Positions 9,626 to 19,447 of a stretch of 64,000 bases of DNA are shown piece by piece. Within the stretch, counting starts at the first letter, position 1, and each line of letters starts with the position of its first letter. This DNA is from Acinetobacter larvae. Lineage in GTDB: Bacteria > Pseudomonadota > Gammaproteobacteria > Pseudomonadales > Moraxellaceae. The notes beneath the pieces were generated by a model. It saw nothing but the letters and a program-made list of their open reading frames with translations. It was not told the origin of the DNA and made no database searches. The stretch spans positions 124,001-188,000 of the forward strand of contig NZ_CP016895.1 of NCBI RefSeq assembly GCF_001704115.1, read 5' to 3'. A program made the translations under genes and the position numbers.

Positions 9626-10522
9626 GTGCTGCAACATCAACAAGCTTTAGTGTCCGTTATTATTCCATGTTATAACCATGAGCAATTTGTGCAAGACAGC
9701 ATTAACAGTGTGATTGCACAAGATTATGCCAATATAGAACTGATTATTATTGATGATGGCTCGCAAGATCAATCCGCTGTCCGTATTCAAGCTTTATGCA
9801 GCCAATGTCAGCAACGATTTAGCCGTTTTGAATATCGTTGTCGCCCCAATAAAGGCTTAAGTGCAACATTAAATGAAGCGCTGGCATGGTGTCAGGGGGA
9901 GTATTTTGCGATTTTGGCATCTGATGACAAAATGCTGGCCACAAAAATTTCAAGCCAAACAGGTTATTTAGCACAACATCCACACGTGGCTGTGGTGGTT
10001 GGTGGTGTGCGCTTAATTGATGTCGATGATCAGGTCGTTGGACAATGGCATCATGCAGCCACAAGCTATCAATTTCAGCAGATTTTGCGTCATCAACATG
10101 AAATTCCTGCACCAACAGCCTTATTACGACGCGCAGATGTGCTGAATTTGGGGGGCTATAAAGACGGTATTCTTTTAGAAGATTGGTATATGTGGTTAAA
10201 GCTCACAATACGGGGGCGAGAGATCCACTATTTAGATCAAATCTATTGTGATTATCGCCACCATGCCAATAATATTTCTAAGAATCTACCGAAAATACAC
10301 GCTGGTCGCCAGCAAATTCTCAATGAGTTTCAAAATCATCCAGATATTCATGCCGCTACTCTTCGTGTGGCATGGATCAATGCGGCAGATTATTTAAGAC
10401 AACAGCCCGATGCTGCTATGCGCTTATATGGCAAATTATTTATACAGCATCCGATCTTTTTTATCTTACAGCTTTTTGATCGTCTCTCGAATCGCTTCAA
10501 ACGCAGTAGGCAAGCACAATGA
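9626..10522 (+). CDS. Family 2 glycosyltransferase (capsule)
   Basis: A 298-residue GT-A type glycosyltransferase with a GTG start at 9626, one base after the wzx stop. The N-terminus has VSVIIPCYNHEQFVQDSI, and IIIDDGSQDQS is the nucleotide-binding Asp-Asp region. ILASDDKM supplies the DXD-like metal site. It adds one sugar to the growing lipid-linked K unit on the cytoplasmic side. Donor and linkage cannot be assigned. It overlaps the next glycosyltransferase gene by four bases. Confidence 0.88.
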   Translation: MLQHQQALVSVIIPCYNHEQFVQDSINSVIAQDYANIELIIIDDGSQDQSAVRIQALCSQCQQRFSRFEYRCRPNKGLSATLNEALAWCQGEYFAILASDDKMLATKISSQTGYLAQHPHVAVVVGGVRLIDVDDQVVGQWHHAATSYQFQQILRHQHEIPAPTALLRRADVLNLGGYKDGILLEDWYMWLKLTIRGREIHYLDQIYCDYRHHANNISKNLPKIHAGRQQILNEFQNHPDIHAATLRVAWINAADYLRQQPDAAMRLYGKLFIQHPIFFILQLFDRLSNRFKRSRQAQ

Positions 10523-11598
10523 AACAACTCTGTTTTCTGATTGGTAATATTAACCATGCTGGTGGTACGGAACGTGTGACGACACTTATTGCCAATCAAC
10601 TGGCAGCAGAGGGCTATACGGTACATATTCTGTCTTTGCAACAGGGTGACCAGCCATTTTTTAGTTTAGATTCAAGCATTCAATATCATGCGTTGTATCC
10701 ACATACGGTCTCTATGAAAACGCATTTTATCGGATGTTGTTTGAAAATACGGCATTTCGTCAAAAAACAACAGATTGATCACCTCATTGTGGTAGATAGT
10801 ATTAGCTGTGTATTTACAGTCCCCGCTTTATGGGGGCTTACAGTACAGCATATTTGCTGGGAACATTTTAATTTTAAAGTTGATTTAGGAGCTACTTTTC
10901 GCCGTATTGGTCGGCAATGGGCCGCAAAATATTGTGATGATATCGTGACCTTAACACAGCGTGATCAAGATTTATGGCGACAAGGCTTAAGGCATATTTC
11001 AGCCACAATGACGGCAATAGCTAACCCATCACCTTATCCCACAACAGAGACACGACCACAATTGGCACATAAAACCATGCTAGCAGTCGGTCGTTTTACG
11101 GCTCAAAAGGGTTTTGATTTATTGTTACGGGCTTGGGCTGAATTTTGCCAACAACAGACCGATTGGACTTTAAAAATTATTGGTGGAGGGGAAGACCAAG
11201 CTTTGCTTGAGCAGTTGTTAAGGGAGTTAAAAATAGCAGACCGCGTACAACTGCTCGCCACGACCAAAGACATTGGTTTATATTATCAAGCTGCAAGCTT
11301 CTATTGTATGAGTTCTCGTTTTGAAGGTCTGCCCATGGTGTTATTAGAAGCTCAAGCTTTTGGTTTACCCATTATTTCTTTTGATTGCGATACTGGACCA
11401 GCAGAACTGATTCATCATAATCAGCATGGTTATTTGGTTGAAGCTGAAAATATACAACAATTTGCAGATTATTTATTAAAAGCAAGTCGTATAACCCCAG
11501 AACACTATAATGAAATGGTTGATCAAGTAAAACATAATGCTGAAAAATATAAGCTTGGATCAATTATTTCCAAATGGAAGGATATATTAGAAAAATGA
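10519..11598 (+). CDS. Family 4 glycosyltransferase (capsule)
   Basis: A 359-residue GT-B enzyme. The N-terminal half binds the acceptor and has a glycine-rich loop in NINHAGGTERVTTLIANQL. The C-terminal GT1-type domain contains VGRFTAQKGFDLLLRAW and the EX7E-like segment FEGLPMVLLEAQAFGLP. It is predicted to act at the inner face of the cytoplasmic membrane on the lipid-linked K unit. It overlaps the preceding gene by four bases, and its stop overlaps the chosen wzy start (ATGA at 11595-11598). Sugar specificity is unknown. Confidence 0.88.
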   Translation: MKQLCFLIGNINHAGGTERVTTLIANQLAAEGYTVHILSLQQGDQPFFSLDSSIQYHALYPHTVSMKTHFIGCCLKIRHFVKKQQIDHLIVVDSISCVFTVPALWGLTVQHICWEHFNFKVDLGATFRRIGRQWAAKYCDDIVTLTQRDQDLWRQGLRHISATMTAIANPSPYPTTETRPQLAHKTMLAVGRFTAQKGFDLLLRAWAEFCQQQTDWTLKIIGGGEDQALLEQLLRELKIADRVQLLATTKDIGLYYQAASFYCMSSRFEGLPMVLLEAQAFGLPIISFDCDTGPAELIHHNQHGYLVEAENIQQFADYLLKASRITPEHYNEMVDQVKHNAEKYKLGSIISKWKDILEK

Positions 11599-12668
11599 TT
11601 ATATATTGGGCGATTTGGATGTATATCTGTTTGTGCAATATTTTAACAAGTTATAATAAAGTATTTTCTAAAATTATTTTTATTTTTACTGCATTTTTTT
11701 TATTCTTCATCATCGGCTTTCGTTATGAAGTCGGTGGTGACTGGTTTAATTATTTGTTTTTTTATGATTTGGCAAAATATGAACAATTGAGCAGCATTAT
11801 TTTGGGACCCGACATGGGCTACAATCTGCTGAACTACATGGGAAATCATCTAGGTTTTAAAGATACAATTTTTGTCAATGCTGTATGCGCGGCAATAGTG
11901 GTTGGTTGCTTACTCAACTTAGCATTAAAATGGCGCTACTACTGGTTGCTGTTATTGAGTTATTTCCCATACCATATCTTAGCGGTTTCGATGGGCTACA
12001 CACGGCAATCTGTTGCGATCGCTTTATCATTATTGGCTTTTCATTATTTGTTTCAACAACGCATACAACGTTTTTTGATTTATATTATATTGGCGGCATT
12101 ATTTCATAAGACTGCTGTAGTATTACTATTGTTCGCTCCTATTGTTCTACAAGCAAAGTTTAAAAGTAATCATATATTATATAGCCTATATATGTTTTTT
12201 TCTTTGATCATCATTAGCCTAATGATGTATTATTTTTCTTTGCAAGAACAGAATTTATACTTGCAAGGCAATGAGGAGCTTTCATCCAAAGGTTTCTTTT
12301 TGCGCTGGGCTTATCATACTATTCCTTTAGGTTTATATTGGTTTTATCGACAGCAGTTCCAGCATAAGATCCAACAGCATTTGTTGGATTTTTTTGTATT
12401 ATTGATTGTCTATATGCTGTTTTTAGGGATTGCATTTTCTACGCTTGCTGATCGATTAAATTTATATTTGGTTTTTTTCGATCTATATGTGTTGAATGCA
12501 GTGTTTGCATGGTCTAATTTAAAATCACGTTTGATTTTATTATTTATACTGATGGGCAGCTATACTTTGTTTATGTGGTTGTGGTTTTTTCAGGGGGTAT
12601 GGGCATTACAAGCTTGGGTTCCTTATCAAAACTATATTGCAATTTATCTTAGAAGGCATGCATTTTAA
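11595..12668 (+). CDS. wzy: Wzy capsule polymerase, EpsG-like
   Basis: A 357-residue polytopic membrane protein. The ATG at 11595 overlaps the upstream stop and is preferred over the ATG at 11574, which would add seven residues. GFRYEVGGDWFNYL near the N-terminus is characteristic of the EpsG family, to which many Wzy polymerases belong. Long hydrophobic helices fill the rest of the protein. Its place among wzx and glycosyltransferase genes, and the lack of any other polymerase candidate, support the Wzy role: joining K units in the periplasm. The linkage it forms cannot be inferred. The region is richer in A and T than the flanking genes, as is common for wzy. Confidence 0.85.
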   Translation: MIIYWAIWMYICLCNILTSYNKVFSKIIFIFTAFFLFFIIGFRYEVGGDWFNYLFFYDLAKYEQLSSIILGPDMGYNLLNYMGNHLGFKDTIFVNAVCAAIVVGCLLNLALKWRYYWLLLLSYFPYHILAVSMGYTRQSVAIALSLLAFHYLFQQRIQRFLIYIILAALFHKTAVVLLLFAPIVLQAKFKSNHILYSLYMFFSLIIISLMMYYFSLQEQNLYLQGNEELSSKGFFLRWAYHTIPLGLYWFYRQQFQHKIQQHLLDFFVLLIVYMLFLGIAFSTLADRLNLYLVFFDLYVLNAVFAWSNLKSRLILLFILMGSYTLFMWLWFFQGVWALQAWVPYQNYIAIYLRRHAF

Positions 12669-13774
12669 TGAAAATTCTCTATGTGATTACTGGCTTAGCA
12701 GGTGGTGGTGCCGAAAAAGTCGTGATTGATCTGGCAGATCAAATGCAAGCACATGGGCATCAAGTTAAAATCGCCTATCTCAAGGGGCAGCCCATTCTCC
12801 AACCACAAAACCCAGAAATTGGCTTACACTATTTAGGATTGGAAAATCCTTGGCGGCTTTGGTCTGCTTACCGTACTTATCAACAGTTGCTCCAAAGCTA
12901 TGCCCCAGATGTGGTACATGCACACATGGTACATGCCAATATTTTCAGTCGGCTCGCGCGGATTCTGCACAAAGTACCGAAACTCATTTGTACGGCACAT
13001 AGTACCAATGAGGGTGGAGCTTTACGTATGTTGGCTTATCGCTTAACCGATCATTGGGCAGATATTAATAGTCATGTGAGTCAACGTGCAACACAGCTAT
13101 TTATTCAACGAAAAGCCTTTTCAACACAAGCCATTACTGTATATAACGGTATAGACTTATCGGCATTTTATAAGCAGCGATTTCGTCCTGAGCAGCTGAC
13201 GGAGTTCCTGCCGAGTGCGATTATTGCAGCACGCCAACAAGATCCTGCCTGTAAATTAATCTTAGCCGTTGGTCGATTGAATGTGCAAAAAGACTACCCC
13301 AATCTTTTGTATGCCATACAGCAATTAAAATCGCTCCATTCAACATCTTTTCAAGTGATGATTGCCGGTGAGGGGGAACAACGTGCCGCGATCGAACAGC
13401 TCATTATGGATTTGCAACTACAGGATGATGTGATTTTATTAGGACGTCGGCAGGATGTGGCTGCTTTAATGTCCATTGCCGATGTATTTGTTTTATCTTC
13501 ACGGGAAGAAGGCTTTGCTTTGGTTGTGGCTGAAGCAATGGCTTGTGAGTGCTATGTGGTGGCAACAGATTGTGGCGGTGTCAAAGAGGTTATGGGAGAT
13601 ACTGGTACTTTGGTCGCGATAGAAGACAGTACTCGACTTGCTCAGGCGATTGCCGATGTTTTGCGTGAAGATCCAGCGCTGTTATCTGCTTCTCGCGCTG
13701 CCGCCAAACAGCGTGTTCATGAGCAGTTTTCTGTACAACTTGCAGTACAACAGTGGTTAAGAATCTATGCATAA
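12668..13774 (+). CDS. Family 4 glycosyltransferase (capsule)
   Basis: A 368-residue GT-B glycosyltransferase. The N-terminal MKILYVITGLAGGGAEKVVI is the usual glycine-rich start of this family. VVHAHMVHANIFSRLARI belongs to the acceptor domain. In the C-terminal domain, VGRLNVQKDYPNLLYAI and REEGFALVVAEAMAC (EX7E motif) mark the nucleotide-sugar site. The ATG shares one base with the wzy stop, and the gene overlaps the next glycosyltransferase by eight bases, so it is part of the same transcript. Donor sugar is not assignable. Confidence 0.88.
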   Translation: MKILYVITGLAGGGAEKVVIDLADQMQAHGHQVKIAYLKGQPILQPQNPEIGLHYLGLENPWRLWSAYRTYQQLLQSYAPDVVHAHMVHANIFSRLARILHKVPKLICTAHSTNEGGALRMLAYRLTDHWADINSHVSQRATQLFIQRKAFSTQAITVYNGIDLSAFYKQRFRPEQLTEFLPSAIIAARQQDPACKLILAVGRLNVQKDYPNLLYAIQQLKSLHSTSFQVMIAGEGEQRAAIEQLIMDLQLQDDVILLGRRQDVAALMSIADVFVLSSREEGFALVVAEAMACECYVVATDCGGVKEVMGDTGTLVAIEDSTRLAQAIADVLREDPALLSASRAAAKQRVHEQFSVQLAVQQWLRIYA

Positions 13775-14927
13775 TACGCAAAAAGTTGTTTTGATTGGCA
13801 CAACTGCTGCAAGCATTTATGGTTTTCGCCGTGATCTCATTTTGCAGCTCATTGCTGCTGGGCACGAGGTTTATACTTTTATTTCAGAATATCAGCCGGA
13901 TGACTTGCTAAAGATTGCACAGTTGGGGGCAAAACCATGTTGTTATCCATTAAGTCGAGGCGGTTTAAATCCCTTTGCTGACTTACAATCCTTTTATTAT
14001 TTAGTCAAGCACATACGCCAGATAAAACCAGATATTGTATTATCGTATTTCGCTAAACCCGTTATTTACGGCACTTTAGCCGCAAAATTTGTCGGTGTAG
14101 CAAAAGTAATCGCCATGTTAGAAGGGCTAGGTTATACCTTTACTGAACGCCCTGAGGGTTTTAGTCATAAAGCCAAACTGGTCCGGGCTGTACAGATATT
14201 TCTATATCGTCTTGCATTACCACGTGTTGACGATATGATCTTTTTAAATTCCGATGATCAACATGATTTAGTCGAGCGCTATGCCTTGGCAATTCCGCGG
14301 TGTCATGTTTTGGGGGGAATTGGTTTAAACCTCAAACATTATCAGTTTTCTAAAGCGCCGATTGATGCAATGAACTTCTTATTTATTGGTCGTTTATTAC
14401 GAGAAAAAGGTATTTTTGAGTTTATTGAGGCGATTCGCATTGTCAAAGCACGTTATCCCCACGTTAGCTTTACTGTCCTGGGAGGGCTTGATGCGCAAAA
14501 TATGGGTGCGTTGAGTCAAGCGACTTTAACTCAACTTGTTGCAGAACAGTTATTTACCTATCCAGGACATGTTGCTGACGTTAGACCTTGGATTGAGGCT
14601 TGTAGTGTATTTGTATTACCTTCTTATCGGGAAGGTGTGCCGCGCAGTACCCAAGAAGCAATGGCGATGGGACGTGCAATCATTAGTACCGATGTGGCGG
14701 GATGTCGTGAAACGGTGATTCATGGACAGAATGGCTTTTTGGTACCCGCTTGGGATGCACAGGCATTGGCTGAGCAAATGTGTTATTTTGTCGAAAATCC
14801 AGAAATGGTAGCTGCAATGGGGTTAGAAAGTTATAAAATAGCACAGCAACGTTTTGACGTTGCACAGGTTAATTTAAAGATTTTTCAGATTATGGGTTTG
14901 AGTGAGTTTCATGAAAAGATTAGTTGA
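13767..14927 (+). CDS. Family 4 glycosyltransferase, probably second sugar of the K unit
   Basis: A 386-residue GT-B glycosyltransferase. MLEGLGYTF and FIGRLLREKGIFEFIEAI match the group that acts right after the initiating transferase, such as PglA-like and WbpU-like enzymes. YREGVPRSTQEAMAMGR carries the EX7E motif. The gene directly precedes the initiating sugar phosphate transferase and overlaps it, a pairing often seen when the product adds the second sugar. That positional argument is inference. The sugar donor is not identifiable from sequence. Confidence 0.87.
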   Translation: MHNTQKVVLIGTTAASIYGFRRDLILQLIAAGHEVYTFISEYQPDDLLKIAQLGAKPCCYPLSRGGLNPFADLQSFYYLVKHIRQIKPDIVLSYFAKPVIYGTLAAKFVGVAKVIAMLEGLGYTFTERPEGFSHKAKLVRAVQIFLYRLALPRVDDMIFLNSDDQHDLVERYALAIPRCHVLGGIGLNLKHYQFSKAPIDAMNFLFIGRLLREKGIFEFIEAIRIVKARYPHVSFTVLGGLDAQNMGALSQATLTQLVAEQLFTYPGHVADVRPWIEACSVFVLPSYREGVPRSTQEAMAMGRAIISTDVAGCRETVIHGQNGFLVPAWDAQALAEQMCYFVENPEMVAAMGLESYKIAQQRFDVAQVNLKIFQIMGLSEFHEKIS

Positions 14928-15525
14928 TATTATTATCGCTTCGACGGCTTTTTTACTGCTTTTCCCAATTTTTTTATATGTTTGCTATAAAGTGTACAAG
15001 AACTTTGGTGCACCGATTTTTTTCTTACAAGAAAGACCGGGGAAAGACGGGAAATTATTTAAAATGATTAAATTTCGGTCTATGAAGAATGCAGTTGATG
15101 CTGATGGTCAACCTTTAGCAGATGAGTTCCGTATTACGCCTTTTGGACAAAAATTGCGTTCTACCAGTCTTGATGAAATGCCACAATTAATCAATGTCAT
15201 TAAGGGGGATATGAGTGTGGTCGGACCACGTCCAATGCTCAAAGATTTTCTTGCTTTATATTCGCCAGAACAGGCTCGCCGCCTTGAAGTACGTCCGGGT
15301 ATGACGGGGTTAGCACAGATTAGTGGTCGTAATGAATTAGATTACGAGGAACGTTTTAAGTGTGATGTATGGTATGTGGACCATCATAATCTGTTGATTG
15401 ATTTTAAAATTATGTTTAAGACGGTCTTTGTCATGCTACAGCGCAAAGGCGTCAATGCACCTGGTCATGTTGGCCCTTCATTATTTAAGGGCAACAATAC
15501 TCCGCATTCAAAAGATGAAACTTAA
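14911..15525 (+). CDS. itrA: Initiating sugar-1-phosphate transferase (ItrA-like)
   Basis: A small bacterial sugar transferase of 204 residues from the ATG at 14911. A GTG at 14902 would add three residues and cannot be excluded. It transfers a sugar-1-phosphate to undecaprenyl phosphate and so starts the K unit. One N-terminal membrane segment (residues 4-25) is followed by a cytoplasmic domain with MIKFRSMKNAVDADG, SLDEMPQLINV, VVGPRPMLKDF and RPGMTGLAQISGRN, all family signatures. The short length fits the ItrA group rather than the longer ItrB forms. The particular sugar, often GalNAc or GlcNAc in ItrA types, is not decided here. Confidence 0.88.
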   Translation: MKRLVDIIIASTAFLLLFPIFLYVCYKVYKNFGAPIFFLQERPGKDGKLFKMIKFRSMKNAVDADGQPLADEFRITPFGQKLRSTSLDEMPQLINVIKGDMSVVGPRPMLKDFLALYSPEQARRLEVRPGMTGLAQISGRNELDYEERFKCDVWYVDHHNLLIDFKIMFKTVFVMLQRKGVNAPGHVGPSLFKGNNTPHSKDET

Positions 15526-15582
15526 TGTTTTATCCATTACAGCTACTATCCATTACATCCACTATTCATTGTTAGAAATTCT

Positions 15583-16464
15583 ATGATTAAAAAAGCTATT
15601 TTACCGGTTGCTGGCTTAGGAACGCGTTTTTTGCCTGCAAGTAAGTCTATTCCTAAAGAAATGGTTACAGTGGTTGATCGCCCTGCGATTGAATATGTTG
15701 TGAAAGAAGCTGTGGCTGCGGGGATAGAGCAAATTATTCTTGTGACACATAGTGCCAAAGGTGCGATTGAAAATTATTTTGATCGTCACTTTGAATTGGA
15801 AACAACACTGAGAGAAAAGAAAAAATTTGATCTATTGGCAGAAATTACCCAGATCATTCCAGACAATGTACAGGTTGTTAGTGTGCGTCAGGCACAGCCT
15901 TTGGGTTTGGGGCATGCCGTATTGTGTGCTAAACAATTGATTGGTCAAGATGATTTTGCGGTCTTGTTGCCAGATGTTTTGGTACGTCATAAAACTACTC
16001 AACATAAAAATGATTTGGCACAAATGATGACTCGCTTTCAGCATACACATGCAGCACAAATTATGGTTGAAGCTGTTGCCGCTGATTTGGTTGATCAATA
16101 CGGCATTGTTGATGTTGTGGAGCAACCTGCTGAAGGGCAAAGTGTTCTGATGCGAGGAATTGTAGAAAAACCTGCAGTCGGTACAGCGCCATCTAATCTT
16201 TCAGTGGTTGGTCGTTATATCTTGCCTGCTAAGATTATGCAGTTATTGGAAAATACCCCGAAGGGTGCTGGGAATGAAATTCAGCTGACCGATGCCATTG
16301 CCATGCTACAACAAGATGAAAGCGTGGAAGCTTATCGTATGCAAGGTCAGACCTTTGATTGTGGTAATAAGCTGGGTTATTTAAAAGCAGTTTTACATTA
16401 TGCTGTTGATCATCCAACTTTGGGTGCTGATTTTAAAGCCATGATTGCTGAGTTGGGTCTCTAA
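15583..16464 (+). CDS. galU: UTP-glucose-1-phosphate uridylyltransferase GalU
   Basis: A 293-residue nucleotidyltransferase that makes UDP-glucose. The N-terminal GLGTRFLPASKSIPKEM is the GalU nucleotide-binding signature. GIVEKPAVGTAPSNLSVVGR is the sugar-site segment. It begins the conserved general sugar module (galU-ugd-gpi-gne1-pgm) at the right side of Acinetobacter K loci. Its stop is immediately followed by the next ATG. UDP-glucose is used by Gne1 and presumably by other cell processes. Confidence 0.96.
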   Translation: MIKKAILPVAGLGTRFLPASKSIPKEMVTVVDRPAIEYVVKEAVAAGIEQIILVTHSAKGAIENYFDRHFELETTLREKKKFDLLAEITQIIPDNVQVVSVRQAQPLGLGHAVLCAKQLIGQDDFAVLLPDVLVRHKTTQHKNDLAQMMTRFQHTHAAQIMVEAVAADLVDQYGIVDVVEQPAEGQSVLMRGIVEKPAVGTAPSNLSVVGRYILPAKIMQLLENTPKGAGNEIQLTDAIAMLQQDESVEAYRMQGQTFDCGNKLGYLKAVLHYAVDHPTLGADFKAMIAELGL

Positions 16465-17727
16465 ATGAAAATAGCGCTATATGGTAATACCTTACAGGCT
16501 CAGGTGATGGCTGGGTTATTGGCAGAGTGTGGTCATATGGTGTATTGGTATAAACAACAAGAATGTGAATTACACCAAGCGTATCAGGTGATTCCAGATT
16601 ATCAGCTGAATCACCTGATACACACTCAGATCGAAAAAGGGTTCTTAGTTCCGAGTGAATCTGAACAATTCGCGATAGACTTTGATGTTTATCTGCTCTC
16701 CTTTCAGTCCTCAGCATATCAAACGGCTGAGCAACTGCTCAAAACCTTAGCTGCACATACAGCAGTTGCGCCAAAGCTGATCATTAATGGCTCGACGTTT
16801 GGTTTACAAGCAACACTACAATTAAAAGAAAGTTTTACTCATACCGATTGGGCCTATTTACCCGATATGGTGCAAGAAGGGCGGGCAATAGACAGTTTCA
16901 TTCAGATGCAACAAGTCGTGATTGGGGTGGATTCTACACAAGCACAAACCTTGATTCAGGAAATCTTTAGACCGATTTTTCCGCATACTCAGCAGTACCT
17001 ATTTATGCCTATCTTAGATGCTGAATTTACGAAGTTTAGTCTATCGGGTATGTTGGCAACCCGTATTAGCTATATGAATGATCTGGCTTTGGTTGCGGAA
17101 AAATTAGGGATTGATATTTTAAATGTACGTCAGGGCTTAGCTGCGGATACCCGTATTGGTGCAAGTTATTTATCTCCAGGTTGTGGCTTTGGTGGAGAAA
17201 ATTTTTCACATGATATTTTAACCTTGTCGAAGACTGTGTCCAAAACAGGTACGCAAAGCCGTTTATTAGAACAAGTGTATCAAATCAATCAGCAACAAAA
17301 AGAGATTTTATTTCGTAAACTATGGATCTATTACAACGGGGATTTACGCGATAAAACAGTTGCTATCTGGGGCGCTGCATTTAAAGAAAATACCTCAAGT
17401 ATTCAAAATTCACCGATTCATGTCATGTTAGCGGCACTATGGGCACAAGGTGTTCGGGTACAACTACATGACCCAGAAGCCTTACATGAAATATATGCCT
17501 ATTATGGTCAACGCGATGATTTAATTTTATGTGAACAGCAGTATCAAGCAACCGAAAATGCCGATGCCTTATGTTTGATGACAGCATGGAAACAATATTT
17601 TAGCCCTGATTTTAAGCGGCTAAAACATGCGATGGCACACCCTTATCTATTAGATGGGCGAAATATTTATGATCCGGTATATGTCCGATCACAGGGCTTT
17701 ATCTATACAGGGATAGGACGACTATGA
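16465..17727 (+). CDS. ugd: Ugd-position UDP-sugar dehydrogenase homologue with altered active site
   Basis: A 420-residue protein in the position and of the length of Acinetobacter Ugd (UDP-glucose 6-dehydrogenase). Family likeness is clear in [20 protein letters not shown] and in [19 protein letters not shown]. Several canonical catalytic residues differ. The nucleophilic Cys of GGSCFPKD is Asn246 and the Lys is His249, while Asp250 is kept. Lys190 is kept, but the usual Asn four residues later is Ser194. The N-terminal nucleotide loop reads [11 protein letters not shown] instead of GxGxxG. Cys240 lies six residues before the expected site. It may be a conserved variant form with other chemistry, or inactive. 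The gene abuts galU and overlaps gpi by four bases. Confidence 0.8.
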   Translation: MKIALYGNTLQAQVMAGLLAECGHMVYWYKQQECELHQAYQVIPDYQLNHLIHTQIEKGFLVPSESEQFAIDFDVYLLSFQSSAYQTAEQLLKTLAAHTAVAPKLIINGSTFGLQATLQLKESFTHTDWAYLPDMVQEGRAIDSFIQMQQVVIGVDSTQAQTLIQEIFRPIFPHTQQYLFMPILDAEFTKFSLSGMLATRISYMNDLALVAEKLGIDILNVRQGLAADTRIGASYLSPGCGFGGENFSHDILTLSKTVSKTGTQSRLLEQVYQINQQQKEILFRKLWIYYNGDLRDKTVAIWGAAFKENTSSIQNSPIHVMLAALWAQGVRVQLHDPEALHEIYAYYGQRDDLILCEQQYQATENADALCLMTAWKQYFSPDFKRLKHAMAHPYLLDGRNIYDPVYVRSQGFIYTGIGRL

Positions 17728-19433
17728 AAAAAGACAAAGTACCCGTTCGCCCTATGCCAGATCTAGAGGTGGCGCAGCCTGTGATCGATTCTCCCGCCCA
17801 GCAACAGTTAATACAACTGGCACAATACTTTAAATCTCAGCATCTTACAGATTTATTTGCAGCAGATCAGCATCGTTTTCAACAGTTTTCAGTCGATTTA
17901 GATGCTTTATTTTTTGATTATAGTAAGCAGCTTGTACATGCTGAAGTGATTGATGCCCTGATTGCATTGGCACAAGAGCATGATTTAAGTTCTTGGATCG
18001 ACAGCTTATTTTCTGAAAATTTGATGAATTGCACAGAACAACGCGCAGCGATGCATTGGGCGCTGAGAGTACCACAAGCACAAGCGCCAGCCGTAGCGTT
18101 TAGTCCTGTCATTCAACAAGTCCATCAACAGCTGCAGCGCATGTATGATTTTGTTGGAAAGATTCATGCAGGACAATTGCGTGGCAGTACCGGTGAAGTG
18201 ATTCAAGATGTGGTCAATATTGGTGTTGGTGGATCAGATCTAGGTCCTCTGATGGTGAGTTATGCACTATCAGATTTTAAGGTCCAGACCGCTCAGGCAT
18301 TACAGGTCCATTTTGTTTCAACTATTGATGGTAGTCAGTTATCCGATCTACTGCATAAGTTAAGACCTGAAACGACACTATTTATTATTTCATCAAAGTC
18401 TTTTGGAACGATTGATACTTTATCCAATGCACAAACGGCTCGGCTATGGTTGGAAAAATCTCTTGGGAGCACTGCTTCAGTATTGAAGTGTCATTTTGTC
18501 GGGGTATCGACACGTATAGATAAAATGACCGATTGGGGGATTACTGCTGAGCACCAGTTTCAAATGTGGGATTGGGTGGGTGGTCGTTATTCATTGTGGT
18601 CCTGTATTGGATTACCGATTGCGTTAACCATAGGTGTTGCGGGATTTCAGCAACTTTTAGCTGGTGCATACCATATAGATCAACATTTTCAGCATGCACC
18701 TTTTACCCAGAATATTCCTGTATTAATGGCATTGATTGGTGTTTGGAATAACAATTATCTCAATATGCAGACCCAAGCCATACTGCCTTATGACGGTCGG
18801 CTGAAGTACTTTGCGGCTTATTTGCAACAGTTAGAAATGGAGTCGAATGGTAAATCTGTACAGCGCAATGGTGAAAAAACGCAGACTGCAACTTGCCCAA
18901 TTATTTGGGGAGAAGTCGGTCCCAATGCGCAACATGCATTTTATCAATTATTACATCAGGGGACTCACTCGGTGAGTTGTGATTTTATCGCCCCGATACA
19001 TCGTTATAATGCACAGCAATTTACGTATGTAGAGAATGCTAGTGCACTGATTGAACAACATCATTTGGCACTGTCAAACTGTTTAGCCCAATCAAGGCTA
19101 TTGGCTTTTGGTAATCAGGCGCTAGATTCGCAAGATTTATTGGAAATTCCTACATATAAACAATATGATGGTAATCAACCGAGTAGTACATTACTGCTAA
19201 CAGAGTTAAATCCTTATAGTTTAGGCATGCTCATTGCCTTATATGAGCATAAGGTTTTTGTACAGTCTGTATTGTGGAATATTAATCCTTTCGATCAATG
19301 GGGAGTAGAAAAAGGTAAACATATTGCCAATCAACTACTGCCTATTTTAGAAGGTCAACAACAAGATTTATCGCACTTAGACGCTTCAACACAAGGTTTA
19401 TTACAAGTATTGCTGAAGCGTGATCAATACTAG
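17724..19433 (+). CDS. gpi: Glucose-6-phosphate isomerase
   Basis: A 569-residue phosphoglucose isomerase, slightly longer than the usual 550 or so because of an N-terminal extension. It interconverts glucose-6-phosphate and fructose-6-phosphate. Catalytic features are present: the Glu in [14 protein letters not shown], the His in [16 protein letters not shown], and the Lys in [13 protein letters not shown]. The phosphate loop [13 protein letters not shown] is intact. The start overlaps the ugd stop. In Acinetobacter K loci this gene is a fixed member of the general sugar module and supplies glucose-6-phosphate to Pgm. Confidence 0.96.
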   Translation: MKKDKVPVRPMPDLEVAQPVIDSPAQQQLIQLAQYFKSQHLTDLFAADQHRFQQFSVDLDALFFDYSKQLVHAEVIDALIALAQEHDLSSWIDSLFSENLMNCTEQRAAMHWALRVPQAQAPAVAFSPVIQQVHQQLQRMYDFVGKIHAGQLRGSTGEVIQDVVNIGVGGSDLGPLMVSYALSDFKVQTAQALQVHFVSTIDGSQLSDLLHKLRPETTLFIISSKSFGTIDTLSNAQTARLWLEKSLGSTASVLKCHFVGVSTRIDKMTDWGITAEHQFQMWDWVGGRYSLWSCIGLPIALTIGVAGFQQLLAGAYHIDQHFQHAPFTQNIPVLMALIGVWNNNYLNMQTQAILPYDGRLKYFAAYLQQLEMESNGKSVQRNGEKTQTATCPIIWGEVGPNAQHAFYQLLHQGTHSVSCDFIAPIHRYNAQQFTYVENASALIEQHHLALSNCLAQSRLLAFGNQALDSQDLLEIPTYKQYDGNQPSSTLLLTELNPYSLGMLIALYEHKVFVQSVLWNINPFDQWGVEKGKHIANQLLPILEGQQQDLSHLDASTQGLLQVLLKRDQY

Positions 19434-19447
19434 AGGATAATAATAAT

